From the NCBI RefSeq assembly GCF_964253915.1, contig NZ_CAXUSG020000010.1:124001-188000 (forward strand): DNA of 64,000 nt, written 5' to 3'. Both the position numbers and the translations under genes were made by a program. Of this stretch, positions 53,669 through 62,934 are shown one piece after another. This DNA is from Metarhizobium sp964253915 (GTDB lineage: Bacteria > Pseudomonadota > Alphaproteobacteria > Rhizobiales > Rhizobiaceae). How positions within the stretch are numbered: the first letter of the stretch is position 1; each line of letters begins with the position of its first letter. A model generated the notes under the pieces. That model worked only from the letters and a program-made list of their open reading frames with translations. It ran no database searches and was not told the origin of the DNA.

Positions 53669-54627
53669 CCGACAGTTTTCGCACGCTCTACCCTGAAATC
53701 GAGGCTTATGCCTCCGGCCACCTGGATGTCGGCGACGGCCATATGATCTACTGGGAGCGCTCCGGCACGCCCGGCGCCAAGCCGGCGGTTTTCCTGCATG
53801 GCGGCCCCGGCGGCGGCTTTTCGCCGAGCCATCGCCGGCTGTTCGATCCGAAGCTCTACGACGTGACGCTGTTCGACCAGCGCGGCTGCGGCAAGTCAAC
53901 GCCGCATGCGGAACTGAATGCCAACAGCACCTGGCATCTCGTCGACGATATCGAGCGGCTGCGCGAGATGGCGGGCGTCGAGAAATGGCAGGTGTTCGGC
54001 GGTTCCTGGGGGTCGACGCTGGCGCTTGCCTATGCCGAGAAATTCCCGCATCGCGTCTCGGAACTGATCGTGCGCGGCATCTACACGCTGACCAAGGCGG
54101 AACTCGACTGGTACTACCAGTTCGGCGTCTCGGAAATGTTCCCCGACAAGTGGGAACGCTTCATCGCGCCGATCCCGCCCGAAGAGCGCCATGAGATGAT
54201 GCTGGCCTACAATCGCCGCCTGACGCATGAAGACAAGGCCGTGCGGCTTGCCGCCGCCAGGACCTGGAGCCTCTGGGAAGGCGAGACGATCACGCTGCTG
54301 CCGGAGCCTTCGACCAGCGACAAGTTCGGCGAGGACGAGTTCGCCCATGCCTTCGCCCGCATCGAGAACCACTTCTTCGTCAATGCCGGCTGGCTGGACG
54401 AGGGACAGTTGCTGCGCGAAGCTGACAAGCTTACCGGCATTCCGGGCGTCATCGTGCATGGCCGTTATGACATGCCCTGCCCGGCCAAATATGCCTGGGC
54501 ACTGCACAAGGCCTGGCCGGAAGCGGAATTCTATCTGGTCGAGGGCGCGGGCCATGCTTATTCGGAGCCGGGCATCCTCGACCGGCTGATCTATGCAACG
54601 GACAAGTTTGCCGGAAAGCTCGGATAA
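53665..54627 (+). CDS. pip: Proline iminopeptidase
   Basis: 320 residues. Alpha/beta-hydrolase that removes N-terminal proline from peptides (family S33). The N-terminal lid-side sequence is RTLYPEIEAYASGHLDVGDGH (part), the oxyanion HGGPGGG is present, the nucleophile elbow is GGSWGSTLAL, and the Asp and His of the triad are in HGRYDMPCP and GAGHAYSEPG. The GTG/ATG at 53665 overlaps the second GFA stop, so it belongs to the vapB-vapC-GFA-GFA-pip run. Confidence 0.93.
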   Translation: MTDSFRTLYPEIEAYASGHLDVGDGHMIYWERSGTPGAKPAVFLHGGPGGGFSPSHRRLFDPKLYDVTLFDQRGCGKSTPHAELNANSTWHLVDDIERLREMAGVEKWQVFGGSWGSTLALAYAEKFPHRVSELIVRGIYTLTKAELDWYYQFGVSEMFPDKWERFIAPIPPEERHEMMLAYNRRLTHEDKAVRLAAARTWSLWEGETITLLPEPSTSDKFGEDEFAHAFARIENHFFVNAGWLDEGQLLREADKLTGIPGVIVHGRYDMPCPAKYAWALHKAWPEAEFYLVEGAGHAYSEPGILDRLIYATDKFAGKLG

Positions 54628-54633
54628 GGGGCT

Positions 54634-54695
54634 GCCCCTCATTCGCGCCTCGGCTTCCTTCCTCTCCCCATCCGCGGGGAGAGGAGAAGGGTGAG
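54634..54695. repeat. RIME-like palindromic intergenic repeat, copy 3
   Basis: Begins GCCCCTCATTCGCGCC and has CCTCTCCCC (54661-54669) paired with GGGGAGAGG (54676-54684). It lies between the pip stop and cimA, about 56 bases before the cimA start. Confidence 0.8.
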
Positions 54696-54751
54696 ATCAA
54701 ACCCCACCCGCACCAAATAAAACATCAGTTCCTCGGGAGGGAACGACGGAC

Positions 54752-56374
54752 ATGGCAATGACACGCGAGAAAATCTACCTCTTCGACACGACGCTTCGCG
54801 ACGGGCAGCAGACGCCCGGCATCGATTTTTCGACCGAGGACAAGATTGCCATTGCCGCCATGCTCGACGATTTCGGCATCGACTACGTCGAAGGCGGTTA
54901 TCCCGGCGCCAATCCCACGGACACCGCCTTCTTCACCAGCAAACGCACCAACAAGGCCGCTTTCGTCGCCTTCGGCATGACCAAGCGTGCCGGCGTCTCC
55001 GCCTCCAACGATCCGGGACTGGCAGCGCTGCTCCAGGCCAAGAGTGACGCCATCTGTTTTGTCGCCAAAAGCTGGGATTATCACGTCAAGGTGGCACTCG
55101 GCTGTTCGAACGAGGAAAACCTCGAGAGCATCCGCGACAGCGTCGTGGCCGCCGGCGGTGCCGGCAAGGAAGCGATGGTCGATTGCGAGCATTTCTTCGA
55201 CGGCTACAAGGCCAATCCCGACTACGCCCTTTCCTGCGCCCGTACCGCCTATGAGGCCGGCGCGCGGTGGGTGGTGTTGTGCGATACCAATGGCGGCACC
55301 CAGCCGGCGGAAGTGCGCGAGATCGTCGCCGCCGTCATTGCAGCCGGCGTTTCGGGGCACTGTCTGGGGATCCATGCCCATAACGACACCGGCCAGGCCG
55401 TCGCCAATTCGCTGGCCGCCGTCGAAGCCGGCGTGCGCCAGATCCAGGGCACCCTGAACGGCATCGGCGAACGCTGCGGCAACGCCAATCTGGTGACCAT
55501 CATCCCGACGCTGGCGCTGAAGGAGACCTACAGCAGCCGTTTCGACATGGCGATCGATGCGGAGCGGCTGGTCGAACTCACCCGCATCTCCCATGCCTTC
55601 GACGAGCTTCTCAACCGCTCGCCGGACCACCAGATGCCTTATGTCGGCGCATCCGCCTTCGCCACCAAGGCTGGTATCCATGCCTCGGCGCTGCTCAAGG
55701 ACCCGCGCACCTACGAACACATTCCGCCGGAAAGCGTCGGCAATTTCCGCAAGGTGATGGTCTCCGACCAGGGCGGCAAGTCGAACTTCATCAATGCGCT
55801 GAAGCGCCGCGGCATCGAGGTCGGCAAGGACGACCCGCGGCTCGACAAGCTGATCACCATCGTCAAGGAGCGCGAAGCCTCGGGTTATGCCTATGAGGGT
55901 GCGGATGCGAGCTTCGAACTGCTCGCCCGCCGCACGCTCGGCACCATCCCGGAATTTTTCGCCATCGACGGCTTCCGGGTGATGGTCGAGCGCCGCTTCG
56001 ATTCCCACGGCCGGGTGAAGATCGTTTCCGAAGCGGTGGTCAAGCTGGTGATCGACGGCCAGACGCTGATGTCGGTTGCCGAAGGCGACGGTCCCGTCAA
56101 CGCACTCGACCGGGCGCTGCGCAAGGATTTCGGCAAGTACCAGCACGAGATCGACGACCTGCAACTCGCCGACTTCAAGGTGCGTATCCTCAATGGCGGC
56201 ACGGAAGCCATCACCCGCGTGCTGATCGAATCGATCGACAGCGACGGCGTGCGCTGGTGGACGGTGGGCGTGTCGGAAAACATCATCGACGCCTCGTTCC
56301 AGGCGCTGATGGATTCCGTCATCTACAAGCTGATGAAGAATCGCCAGCTCGCCGGCAAGATCGCCGCCGAATAG
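54752..56374 (+). CDS. cimA: (R)-citramalate synthase
   Basis: 540 residues. CimA condenses pyruvate and acetyl-CoA to citramalate, a threonine-independent entry to isoleucine. The DRE-TIM barrel begins LFDTTLRDGQQTPGI, with metal His in GIHAHNDTGQ and the NGIGERCGNANL block; the C-terminal regulatory LeuA-like domain begins about 400. Its length and the FDTTLRDGQQTPG form match CimA rather than LeuA. It follows a RIME-like repeat and probably has its own promoter. The ATG at 54752 has GGGAGGG upstream. Confidence 0.93.
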   Translation: MAMTREKIYLFDTTLRDGQQTPGIDFSTEDKIAIAAMLDDFGIDYVEGGYPGANPTDTAFFTSKRTNKAAFVAFGMTKRAGVSASNDPGLAALLQAKSDAICFVAKSWDYHVKVALGCSNEENLESIRDSVVAAGGAGKEAMVDCEHFFDGYKANPDYALSCARTAYEAGARWVVLCDTNGGTQPAEVREIVAAVIAAGVSGHCLGIHAHNDTGQAVANSLAAVEAGVRQIQGTLNGIGERCGNANLVTIIPTLALKETYSSRFDMAIDAERLVELTRISHAFDELLNRSPDHQMPYVGASAFATKAGIHASALLKDPRTYEHIPPESVGNFRKVMVSDQGGKSNFINALKRRGIEVGKDDPRLDKLITIVKEREASGYAYEGADASFELLARRTLGTIPEFFAIDGFRVMVERRFDSHGRVKIVSEAVVKLVIDGQTLMSVAEGDGPVNALDRALRKDFGKYQHEIDDLQLADFKVRILNGGTEAITRVLIESIDSDGVRWWTVGVSENIIDASFQALMDSVIYKLMKNRQLAGKIAAE

Positions 56375-56481
56375 GCGAGAGGTACGCTGAGCTTACCATT
56401 CTTCACGGAAATGAATTGGTGTATTCGCGCCCGTTGCGTTAAGGCCCAGCCTTAAACACAAAAAAATCGGGCGGGTACACC

Positions 56482-57396
56482 ATGGCAGTCGAAGCGGCGC
56501 CGGAACGGAAAAACGAAGACAGCGCGCGCGGCTTTGCCTTTGCGCTGGCGGCCTATCTTCTCTGGGGTTTCTTGCCGTTCTACATGAAGGCCGTGGCGCA
56601 TATCTCGCCGGCGGAAGTCATCGCGCACCGCATCATCTGGTCCTTGCCGGTTGCTGGAGCGGTACTGGTCGCGGTCGGTCGCACCGCCGATGTCAAGGCA
56701 GCCCTCCGTACCCCGCGCATCCTGGCGATGGCGGCGCTGACGGCAGCACTGATCACTGTCAACTGGGGCCTCTATGTCTGGGCGATCGGCTCCGGCCGCG
56801 CGCTCGATACCGCACTCGGCTATTTCATCAACCCGCTTCTCAGCGTGCTGATGGGCGCTGTGCTGCTCGGCGAAAAGCTGAAGCCGGCGCAGATGGTGGC
56901 GATCGGGCTGGCCGCCTGCGGCGTGCTGGTGCTGACCGTCGAGGCGGGCACCCTGCCCTGGGTGGCGCTGGCGCTGAGCGTCAGCTGGGCCTTTTACGCC
57001 TTCTTCCGCAAGACCTTGCCGATCGGCCCGAACCAGGGGTTCTTCCTGGAAGTGCTGATCCTCGGCCTGCCGGCGCTCGGCTACATCATCTATCTCCAGG
57101 CGACGGGACAGAGCCACTTCTTTGCCGGAAATGCCAGCGACACGACCCTGCTCATCGGCGCCGGCATCGTCACCGCAGGTCCGCTGATCATCTATGCAAA
57201 CGGCGCCAAGCTCTTGAAGCTCTCCACCATCGGCATCATGCAATACATCGCACCGTCGATGATCTTCATCATCGCCGTCTTCGTCTTCGGAGAGCCTTTC
57301 GGCACGGAGAAGATGATCGCCTTCCCGCTGATCTGGCTGGCGCTGGTGGTTTACACCTGGTCGATGCTGAGAAGCAGCCGCCGCGACGGGGCGTGA
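56482..57396 (+). CDS. rarD: RarD/EamA-type drug/metabolite transporter
   Basis: 304 residues with about ten membrane spans, the RarD branch of the EamA/DMT superfamily: FALAAYLLWGFLPFYMKAV, then ALDTALGYFINPLLSVLMGA with the family's LGYFINPL, and KLLKLSTIGIMQYIAPS (parts). RarD was first linked to chloramphenicol resistance; the substrate here is unknown. The start at 56482 follows GGGCGGGTACACC. The stop is 10 bases from the convergent LOG gene stop. Confidence 0.9.
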   Translation: MAVEAAPERKNEDSARGFAFALAAYLLWGFLPFYMKAVAHISPAEVIAHRIIWSLPVAGAVLVAVGRTADVKAALRTPRILAMAALTAALITVNWGLYVWAIGSGRALDTALGYFINPLLSVLMGAVLLGEKLKPAQMVAIGLAACGVLVLTVEAGTLPWVALALSVSWAFYAFFRKTLPIGPNQGFFLEVLILGLPALGYIIYLQATGQSHFFAGNASDTTLLIGAGIVTAGPLIIYANGAKLLKLSTIGIMQYIAPSMIFIIAVFVFGEPFGTEKMIAFPLIWLALVVYTWSMLRSSRRDGA

Positions 57397-57406
57397 CTGC
57401 TTTCGA

Positions 57407-58027
57407 TCACAGCTTGTCGATGACGGACTTCTCGCCGTCGCGGCTGACACCTTCGACCGAGTGCTTGCGAATGGCGGGAACGATGTCCTCGACGCGGTCG
57501 ATGAGCATCGGCTGCACCAGATGCGAGGTGTGCAGGAAACCCTGCTCGGTCATGTGCAGCAGAAGATCCATCATCGGGTTCCAGAAACCGTTGATGTTGG
57601 CGAAGACCATCGGCTTGCGATGCCGGCCGAGTTGCGCCCAGGTCATGATCTCGACGATCTCTTCCAGCGTGCCGATGCCGCCCGGCAGGGCGACGAAGGC
57701 GTCGGCGCGCTCGAACATCCGGTGCTTGCGCTCGTGCATGTCGGGTGTGACGATCAATTCGTCGAGCTGGCCGAGAGAATGGCGGGTTGCCTCCATATCG
57801 ACAAGAAATTCCGGTATGATGCCGGTCACCTTGCCGCCGTGGGACATGACGCCGCTGGCAACGGCGCCCATGATGCCCTTGGTGCCGCCGCCGTAGACGA
57901 GCGACAGACCGTTTTCGGCGATGGACTTGCCGAGCGTACGGCCTGCCTCGATATGGGAAGGGTCGCGCCCGGGCCGGGAGCCGCAGTAGACGCAGATGGA
58001 TCGAATCGGAACAGTTTGATCAGTCAT
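57407..58027 (-). CDS. LOG family protein (TIGR00730; phosphoribohydrolase-type)
   Basis: 206 residues. Rossmann-type protein with the LOG signature PGGIGTLEEIVEIMTW, plus YGGGTKGIMGAVA. The LOG enzymes release cytokinin bases from the 5'-monophosphates; bacterial homologues are also involved in general nucleotide turnover. Lysine decarboxylase annotations for this family are considered wrong. The start at 58027 begins MTDQTVPIRSICVYCGSRPG. It is divergent from the LysM protein gene with a 334-base gap between. Confidence 0.88.
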   Translation of the reverse strand: MTDQTVPIRSICVYCGSRPGRDPSHIEAGRTLGKSIAENGLSLVYGGGTKGIMGAVASGVMSHGGKVTGIIPEFLVDMEATRHSLGQLDELIVTPDMHERKHRMFERADAFVALPGGIGTLEEIVEIMTWAQLGRHRKPMVFANINGFWNPMMDLLLHMTEQGFLHTSHLVQPMLIDRVEDIVPAIRKHSVEGVSRDGEKSVIDKL

Positions 58028-58361
58028 GGGTCCAGAGAACTATGCTGCACCTGCTGCGTCAAGAAAATTGACGGAAAAAGCGGCGCTTAACCTGTGCCGG
58101 CGGCGGAGAATGCTTGTGCAAAGCAGCAGGAATCGTTAGCAGTTTCAGTAGGGTTTCCTCAAGTTTTTCCAGTGTGCGTCAACGCGTCCATGCTGCGGGG
58201 ATGCCGGATCCGCAAGGTCGAGGACCTGACCGGAGCCGGCAATTGCCAAGCGCCACGGATGCAAGGCGCGGTCGGTCCACGAAGACCGGCCCTGCAGAGA
58301 CATTCCAAAGCTTGAGGACTTGCAGTGGGGATATGGCGGGCGATCCGCTTGGAGAATCGAG
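58028..58361. other. Divergent intergenic region, no clear features
   Basis: 334 bases between the LOG and LysM-protein starts. I see no gene with support, no strong dyad and no unambiguous promoter. The only defined item is the GGAG ribosome site before the LysM gene at 58362. Confidence 0.6.
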
Positions 58362-60578
58362 ATGAAGAATAACCGGGCCGGTTTGCTGGCACTGTTGGTC
58401 CTTGTGGCAGCCGCCGCATTGATGGTCTTTTTCGTGCTTCCGCGGGTGACCGGCGACAAGCAGCCGGCCGACGACAAGGCAAGCCAGATCGTCAGCCAGA
58501 CCGCGGGCAACACCACCCCGGACACCAAGGTCGAGCCGGAAAAGCAGACGCCTGCCGTGGAGGATGCCACAACGGTGACGCAGAAGATGGGACGCCTTTC
58601 GGCGGATGCCATCGCGGCGACCGCGGACCTCAAGGCCCTGTTCATCGGCGGCAAGGCGCCGGAAGCCCAGGCGCTTGCCGGTGCCAAGGCCAAGGCCGAG
58701 ACGACGATCCGTGCCGTTGCCGAATTCGAGCTGCCGGCGAGCCTCGATGCAACCGTGACCGCTTCCCTGACGAAATTCCGCGATGGCGCCGCCAAGGCCC
58801 TCACCATCCTGCAGACACTGCCGGTCGAACCCGCTGCAGCTCTCGAAGCGCTGACGCAGCTTGAGGGCATCCTGACCGGCAAGCCCGTCGAGACGGCCGA
58901 AAAGACGACACGCGACGCCTCGCTGCCGCTGACGGAAGAAAAGCCTGCCGCCGACACCAGTACGTCCAACGACACCGCTTCCAACCCGGCGCAGACTTCC
59001 GGGCAGACGTCGGGACAGACCGCATCCGACGAGACGGTTCCCGCCTTCGACGTTCTGCGCGTCGAGCCGGATGGATCGACCGTCATCGCCGGCAAGGCGG
59101 AGCCCAACACCAAACTCGACATCCTCAACGGCGAGACGGTAATCAGCTCGCTCAGCGTCGATTCCACCGGCGATTTCGCCGCCGTTCTCGACAATCCGCT
59201 GCCGGCCGGCGACCACCAGCTGACGCTGAAGGCCACCGACAAGGACGGCAAGACCACCGTTTCCGAAGAGGTCGCCACTGTTTCCGTGCCGAAGACCGAA
59301 GGCGGCGAATTGCTGGCGATGATCACCACGCCTGGCAAGGCCAGCCGCATCATCACCGCGCCGACCGAAACGGAAACCGACGCGAAACCGGCAGAGCAGA
59401 AGACCGGGCAGGACCAGCAGCAGAACAGCCAGGAAACCGCCATCGGCCTGCCGGACCTGCCGGCGGGTTCCAACGACCTCTCCTCCTCGGCACCGGCGAT
59501 TGCCACCGACGACGCTGCGTCGAAGACCTCCGAGACCTCGGAAGAACAGGCCGCCGTCACCACCAAGCCGCAGCAGCAACCGCAGATCAAGGTCACTGCC
59601 GTCGAAATCGAGGGCAACAAGATCTTCGTCGCCGGCACCGCCAAGTCGGGCGCAACGGTTGCCGCTTATGCCGACGAGAAGCTGATCGGCAAGTCCGTGA
59701 CCGAACCCGAGGGCCATTTCGTGGTCGAGGGCGTGATGGAGCTTGCCGTCGGCGACCACACCATCGGCGTCGACATGCTGGATGCAGGCGGCAAGCCGCT
59801 GGTGCGGGCTTCGGTGCCGTTCAACCGCCCGGCCGGCAACGTCACCGTTGCTGCGCAGACACCTGTAGCCGAAGAGGCTGTCGCCCAGGCAACGCCGGAC
59901 GGCAAGTTCGGGCGCATGCACGGCGACCTGACGACCGCCTACACGCTGCTGCGCAACCTCTTCGTCAATGGCCGTCTTCCGGGTGCCGAAGAGCTGGCCG
60001 CGGCCCGCTCGTCGACGGAAATCGCCCTGAAATCGCTGGTGGAGTTCCGCCCGGCGCTGGAGGCTCCGGACACATTCAAGGCGATCGCCACCAAGACTTC
60101 GGAAAGTGCAGCAGCGGCATTGCAGGCGCTGCAGGCCGTTCCACGCGACGCAAAGGCGATGGCGGCAGCTCTCGACAAGATCGGCCCGCTCATTGCCGAG
60201 ACGCTGAAGATCGGCGGCGATGGCAAGGAAGACGAAATCGTACAGCCGAAGCCGGTCACCGAAAGCAAGACGGAAACCGCCAATGCGGAGGCAAGTTCGA
60301 GTGCCGGCGCCGGCGGAGACCCCGTGGTGATTGCCCAGGCGCCGCTGACGGAGAGCAAGAACTCCGTCATCATCCGCCGCGGCGATACGTTGTGGCAGAT
60401 CTCGCGCCGCGTCTACGGCATGGGCGTGCGCTATACGACGATCTACGTGGCCAACCGCGAGCAGATCAACAATCCGGACCGCATCCGCCCCGGCCAGATC
60501 TTCGGCCTGCCGAAGGACGCGCTGCCGGATTCGGAGGAACTGCACCGCAAGCGCCTGCACGGCGACCCGCTGAACTGA
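58362..60578 (+). CDS. LysM and Ig-like domain envelope protein with an internal helical repeat
   Basis: 738 residues. After a membrane anchor or signal (MKNNRAGLLALLVLVAAAAL, residues 1-20 of about 27), the protein has: helical domain H1 (about 75-175), a linker, Ig-like domain (228-310), Gln/Pro-rich linker, second Ig-like domain (408-490), helical domain H2 (515-620), then LysM (667-716: IIRRGDTLWQISRRVYG). LysM binds peptidoglycan. H1 and H2 align without gaps at an offset of 440 residues (LFIGGKAPEA/LFVNGRLPGA; LQTLP/LQAVP), and the two Ig-like domains also resemble each other. The start at 58362 has GGAG upstream. Function unknown; probably a periplasmic wall-binding factor. Confidence 0.85.
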   Translation: MKNNRAGLLALLVLVAAAALMVFFVLPRVTGDKQPADDKASQIVSQTAGNTTPDTKVEPEKQTPAVEDATTVTQKMGRLSADAIAATADLKALFIGGKAPEAQALAGAKAKAETTIRAVAEFELPASLDATVTASLTKFRDGAAKALTILQTLPVEPAAALEALTQLEGILTGKPVETAEKTTRDASLPLTEEKPAADTSTSNDTASNPAQTSGQTSGQTASDETVPAFDVLRVEPDGSTVIAGKAEPNTKLDILNGETVISSLSVDSTGDFAAVLDNPLPAGDHQLTLKATDKDGKTTVSEEVATVSVPKTEGGELLAMITTPGKASRIITAPTETETDAKPAEQKTGQDQQQNSQETAIGLPDLPAGSNDLSSSAPAIATDDAASKTSETSEEQAAVTTKPQQQPQIKVTAVEIEGNKIFVAGTAKSGATVAAYADEKLIGKSVTEPEGHFVVEGVMELAVGDHTIGVDMLDAGGKPLVRASVPFNRPAGNVTVAAQTPVAEEAVAQATPDGKFGRMHGDLTTAYTLLRNLFVNGRLPGAEELAAARSSTEIALKSLVEFRPALEAPDTFKAIATKTSESAAAALQALQAVPRDAKAMAAALDKIGPLIAETLKIGGDGKEDEIVQPKPVTESKTETANAEASSSAGAGGDPVVIAQAPLTESKNSVIIRRGDTLWQISRRVYGMGVRYTTIYVANREQINNPDRIRPGQIFGLPKDALPDSEELHRKRLHGDPLN

Positions 60579-60601
60579 GCCGTCCTATCCATCCGCTTTT
60601 G

Positions 60602-60638
60602 GGGCACGCACGGGAAACCATGCGTGCCCTTTGTTTTT
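60602..60638 (+). terminator. Rho-independent terminator after the LysM gene
   Basis: GGGCACGCA (60602-60610) and TGCGTGCCC (60621-60629) form a perfect 9-base stem, followed by TTTGTTTTT, 24 bases after the stop. Confidence 0.88.
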
Positions 60639-60714
60639 CCCGGTTCCATCCACGATCTGGTGAAGTTTCTGCGACGCCATTGTCTTCCCGGGACAAAGAA
60701 CCTATGTCCGGGAT

Positions 60715-60752
60715 GCGGCGGCCCCTCTGCGGGCTCGCCGCTTTTTGTGTTT
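60715..60752 (+). terminator. Hairpin with T run upstream of the ABC exporter gene
   Basis: GCGGCG (60715-60720) pairs with CGCCGC (60736-60741), with inner GCCC/GGGC, followed by TTTTTGTGTTT. It lies 27 bases before the exporter start and 80 bases after the previous terminator; it looks like a second terminator or an attenuator of the exporter gene. Confidence 0.65.
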
Positions 60753-60778
60753 GACGCAAGGCGTCGCCAGGAGGCCGC

Positions 60779-62668
60779 ATGGCAACGAAGAAAAAGACGA
60801 TTTCGGCGGATTCCAGAAACCCCTTGCAGACGCTGCTCAACCTCTGGCCCTACATGTGGCCGACGGATCGCCCCGACCTGAAATCGCGGGTGATCTGGGC
60901 CAGCGTGCTCTTGGTCATCGCAAAGGTCGTCCTGCTCTCAGTCCCCTACTTCTTCAAGTGGACCACCGATGCCCTGAACGGCAAGATCGATGCGGCCGGC
61001 ATCCTGCCGGCCATCATGCTCGGCGCCACGGCGCTGATCATCGCCTACAATGTCGCGCGTATCCTGCAGCAGGGGCTGAACCAGCTGCGGGACGCGCTGT
61101 TTGCCCGGGTCGGCCAGTATGCCGTGCGCCAGCTTGCCTATCGCACCTTCGTGCACATGCACCAGCTTTCGCTGCGGTTCCATCTCGAACGCAAGACGGG
61201 CGGCCTGTCGCGCATCATCGAACGCGGCACCAAGGGCATCGAGACCATCGTCCGCTTCACCATCCTCAACAGCGTGCCGACCTTCATCGAATTCCTGCTG
61301 ACGGCGGCGATCTTCTGGTGGGGTTACGGTTTTTCCTATCTTCTCGTCACGGCAGTCACCGTCTGGGCCTATATCTGGTTCACGGTGCGGGCCAGCGACT
61401 GGCGCATCTCCATTCGCCGCTCGATGAACGACAGCGATACGGACGCCAACACCAAGGCGATCGATTCGCTCTTAAATTTCGAAACCGTCAAGTATTTCGG
61501 CAACGAGGAGATGGAAGCCCGCCGTTTCGACGTGTCGATGGAGCGCTACGAAAAATCGGCGACGCAGGTCTGGACCTCGCTTGGCTGGCTCAACTTCGGC
61601 CAGGCCGTCATCTTCGGCCTCGGCACCACCGTCATGCTGGTGATGTCCGGCCTTGCCGTCCAGCGCGGCGAACAGACGATCGGCGATTTCGTCTTCGTCA
61701 ATTCGATGCTGCTGCAGCTGGCCGTGCCGCTCAACTTCATCGGCTTCGTCTACCGCGAAATCCGCCAGGGTCTCACCGATATCGAACAGATGTTCGAGTT
61801 GCTCGAAGTGGAGGCCGAAATCAACGATGCGCCGGATGCCCGCGAACTCGATATCCGCCAGGGCGGCATCGTTTTCAAGGACGTGCAGTTTCACTACGAT
61901 CCCGAGCGCCCGATCCTGAAGGGCATCTCCTTCGAGGTGCCGGCCGGCAAGACGGTTGCCGTCGTTGGCCCTTCCGGCGCCGGCAAGTCGACGATCTCGC
62001 GGCTGCTTTATCGCTTCTACGATATCCAGCAGGGTTCGATCACCATCGACGGCCAGGATATCCGCACCGTCACCCAGAAGAGCCTGCGCTCTGCAATCGG
62101 CATGGTGCCGCAGGATACGGTGCTGTTCAACGACACGATCGCCTACAACATCCGCTACGGCCGCCCCGCGGCGAGCGAGGAAGAGGTGAAGGCTGCCGCA
62201 GAGATCGCCCAGATCGGCACGTTCATCAGCCACCTGCCCGACGGCTACGATACCAAGGTGGGCGAGCGCGGGCTGAAACTGTCGGGCGGCGAAAAACAGC
62301 GCGTGGCGATTGCCCGCACCGTGCTCAAGGCCCCGCCGATCCTCATTCTCGACGAAGCGACATCGGCGCTGGACACCACGACGGAGCGGGAAATCCAGAC
62401 CGCCCTCGACGTCGTGTCCAAGAACCGCACGACGCTGATCATCGCTCACCGCCTGTCCACCGTCATCGGCGCCGACGAGATCATCGTGCTCAAGGGCGGC
62501 GAAATAGCGGAACGCGGCTCGCATGCCGAACTCATGCTCCGCGAGGGCGGCCTCTACGCCTCGATGTGGGATCGCCAGCGCGAGGCGGTGCAGGCGGAAG
62601 AACGTCTCAAGCAGGTGCGCGAGAACGACGAACTCGGCATTGTCGTGCGCAAGGCGCCGGCGAATTGA
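60779..62668 (+). CDS. Atm1-type ABC exporter (permease-ATPase fusion)
   Basis: 629 residues. Half-transporter with an N-terminal membrane domain of six spans (about 35-320) and a C-terminal ATPase (about 365-600): Walker A GPSGAGKST, signature LSGGEKQRVAIAR, Walker B ILILDEATSALD, and the switch His in IAHRLSTV. The FETVKYFGNEEMEARRFD segment is typical of the Atm1/HMT1 group, which exports glutathione conjugates or metal-sulfur compounds and aids metal resistance. The ATG at 60779 follows CAGGAGGCCGC. The cargo here is unknown. Confidence 0.93.
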   Translation: MATKKKTISADSRNPLQTLLNLWPYMWPTDRPDLKSRVIWASVLLVIAKVVLLSVPYFFKWTTDALNGKIDAAGILPAIMLGATALIIAYNVARILQQGLNQLRDALFARVGQYAVRQLAYRTFVHMHQLSLRFHLERKTGGLSRIIERGTKGIETIVRFTILNSVPTFIEFLLTAAIFWWGYGFSYLLVTAVTVWAYIWFTVRASDWRISIRRSMNDSDTDANTKAIDSLLNFETVKYFGNEEMEARRFDVSMERYEKSATQVWTSLGWLNFGQAVIFGLGTTVMLVMSGLAVQRGEQTIGDFVFVNSMLLQLAVPLNFIGFVYREIRQGLTDIEQMFELLEVEAEINDAPDARELDIRQGGIVFKDVQFHYDPERPILKGISFEVPAGKTVAVVGPSGAGKSTISRLLYRFYDIQQGSITIDGQDIRTVTQKSLRSAIGMVPQDTVLFNDTIAYNIRYGRPAASEEEVKAAAEIAQIGTFISHLPDGYDTKVGERGLKLSGGEKQRVAIARTVLKAPPILILDEATSALDTTTEREIQTALDVVSKNRTTLIIAHRLSTVIGADEIIVLKGGEIAERGSHAELMLREGGLYASMWDRQREAVQAEERLKQVRENDELGIVVRKAPAN

Positions 62669-62849
62669 CGCAGCGCGCAATGCCCCCTGCGGCAATTCGT
62701 TCGCGACAGGTCCTTTTACCGTGCACAGCAGGCCGGGACGACGATTGAACGGTAGCAGCGCGCCCTCGCCGCATTGCTCCCACTGTTTTTTCACGCTACT
62801 GCATAGCTCCCAAAATCGGGGGCATTACCGGGAAAATGGCGCAAAAGCC

Positions 62850-62877
62850 TTGGCGCTTTGAAACCATTGCCTAGGTT
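62850..62877 (+). promoter_or_regulatory. Possible promoter of psd-pssA
   Basis: TTGGCG (62850-62855) and TAGGTT (62872-62877) are spaced by 16 bases, 57 bases upstream of psd. A tentative assignment from spacing and base match only. Confidence 0.35.
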
Positions 62878-62934
62878 AAGCCGAAGAGCGACACCTCCGA
62901 TTCAAAGCATAAGAACAACAGGAGACCCCCGAAT

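Noticed and set aside
57397..57406. Terminator between rarD and the LOG gene
   Set aside because: Only 10 bases separate the two stops and no hairpin with a T run is evident.
58179..60560. 793-codon open frame on the minus strand
   Set aside because: Antisense to the LysM protein; the sense frame has a signal sequence, Ig-like repeats and LysM.
60745..62748. 667-codon open frame on the plus strand
   Set aside because: It is the +1 shadow of the Atm1-type exporter, which has all ABC motifs in its own frame.
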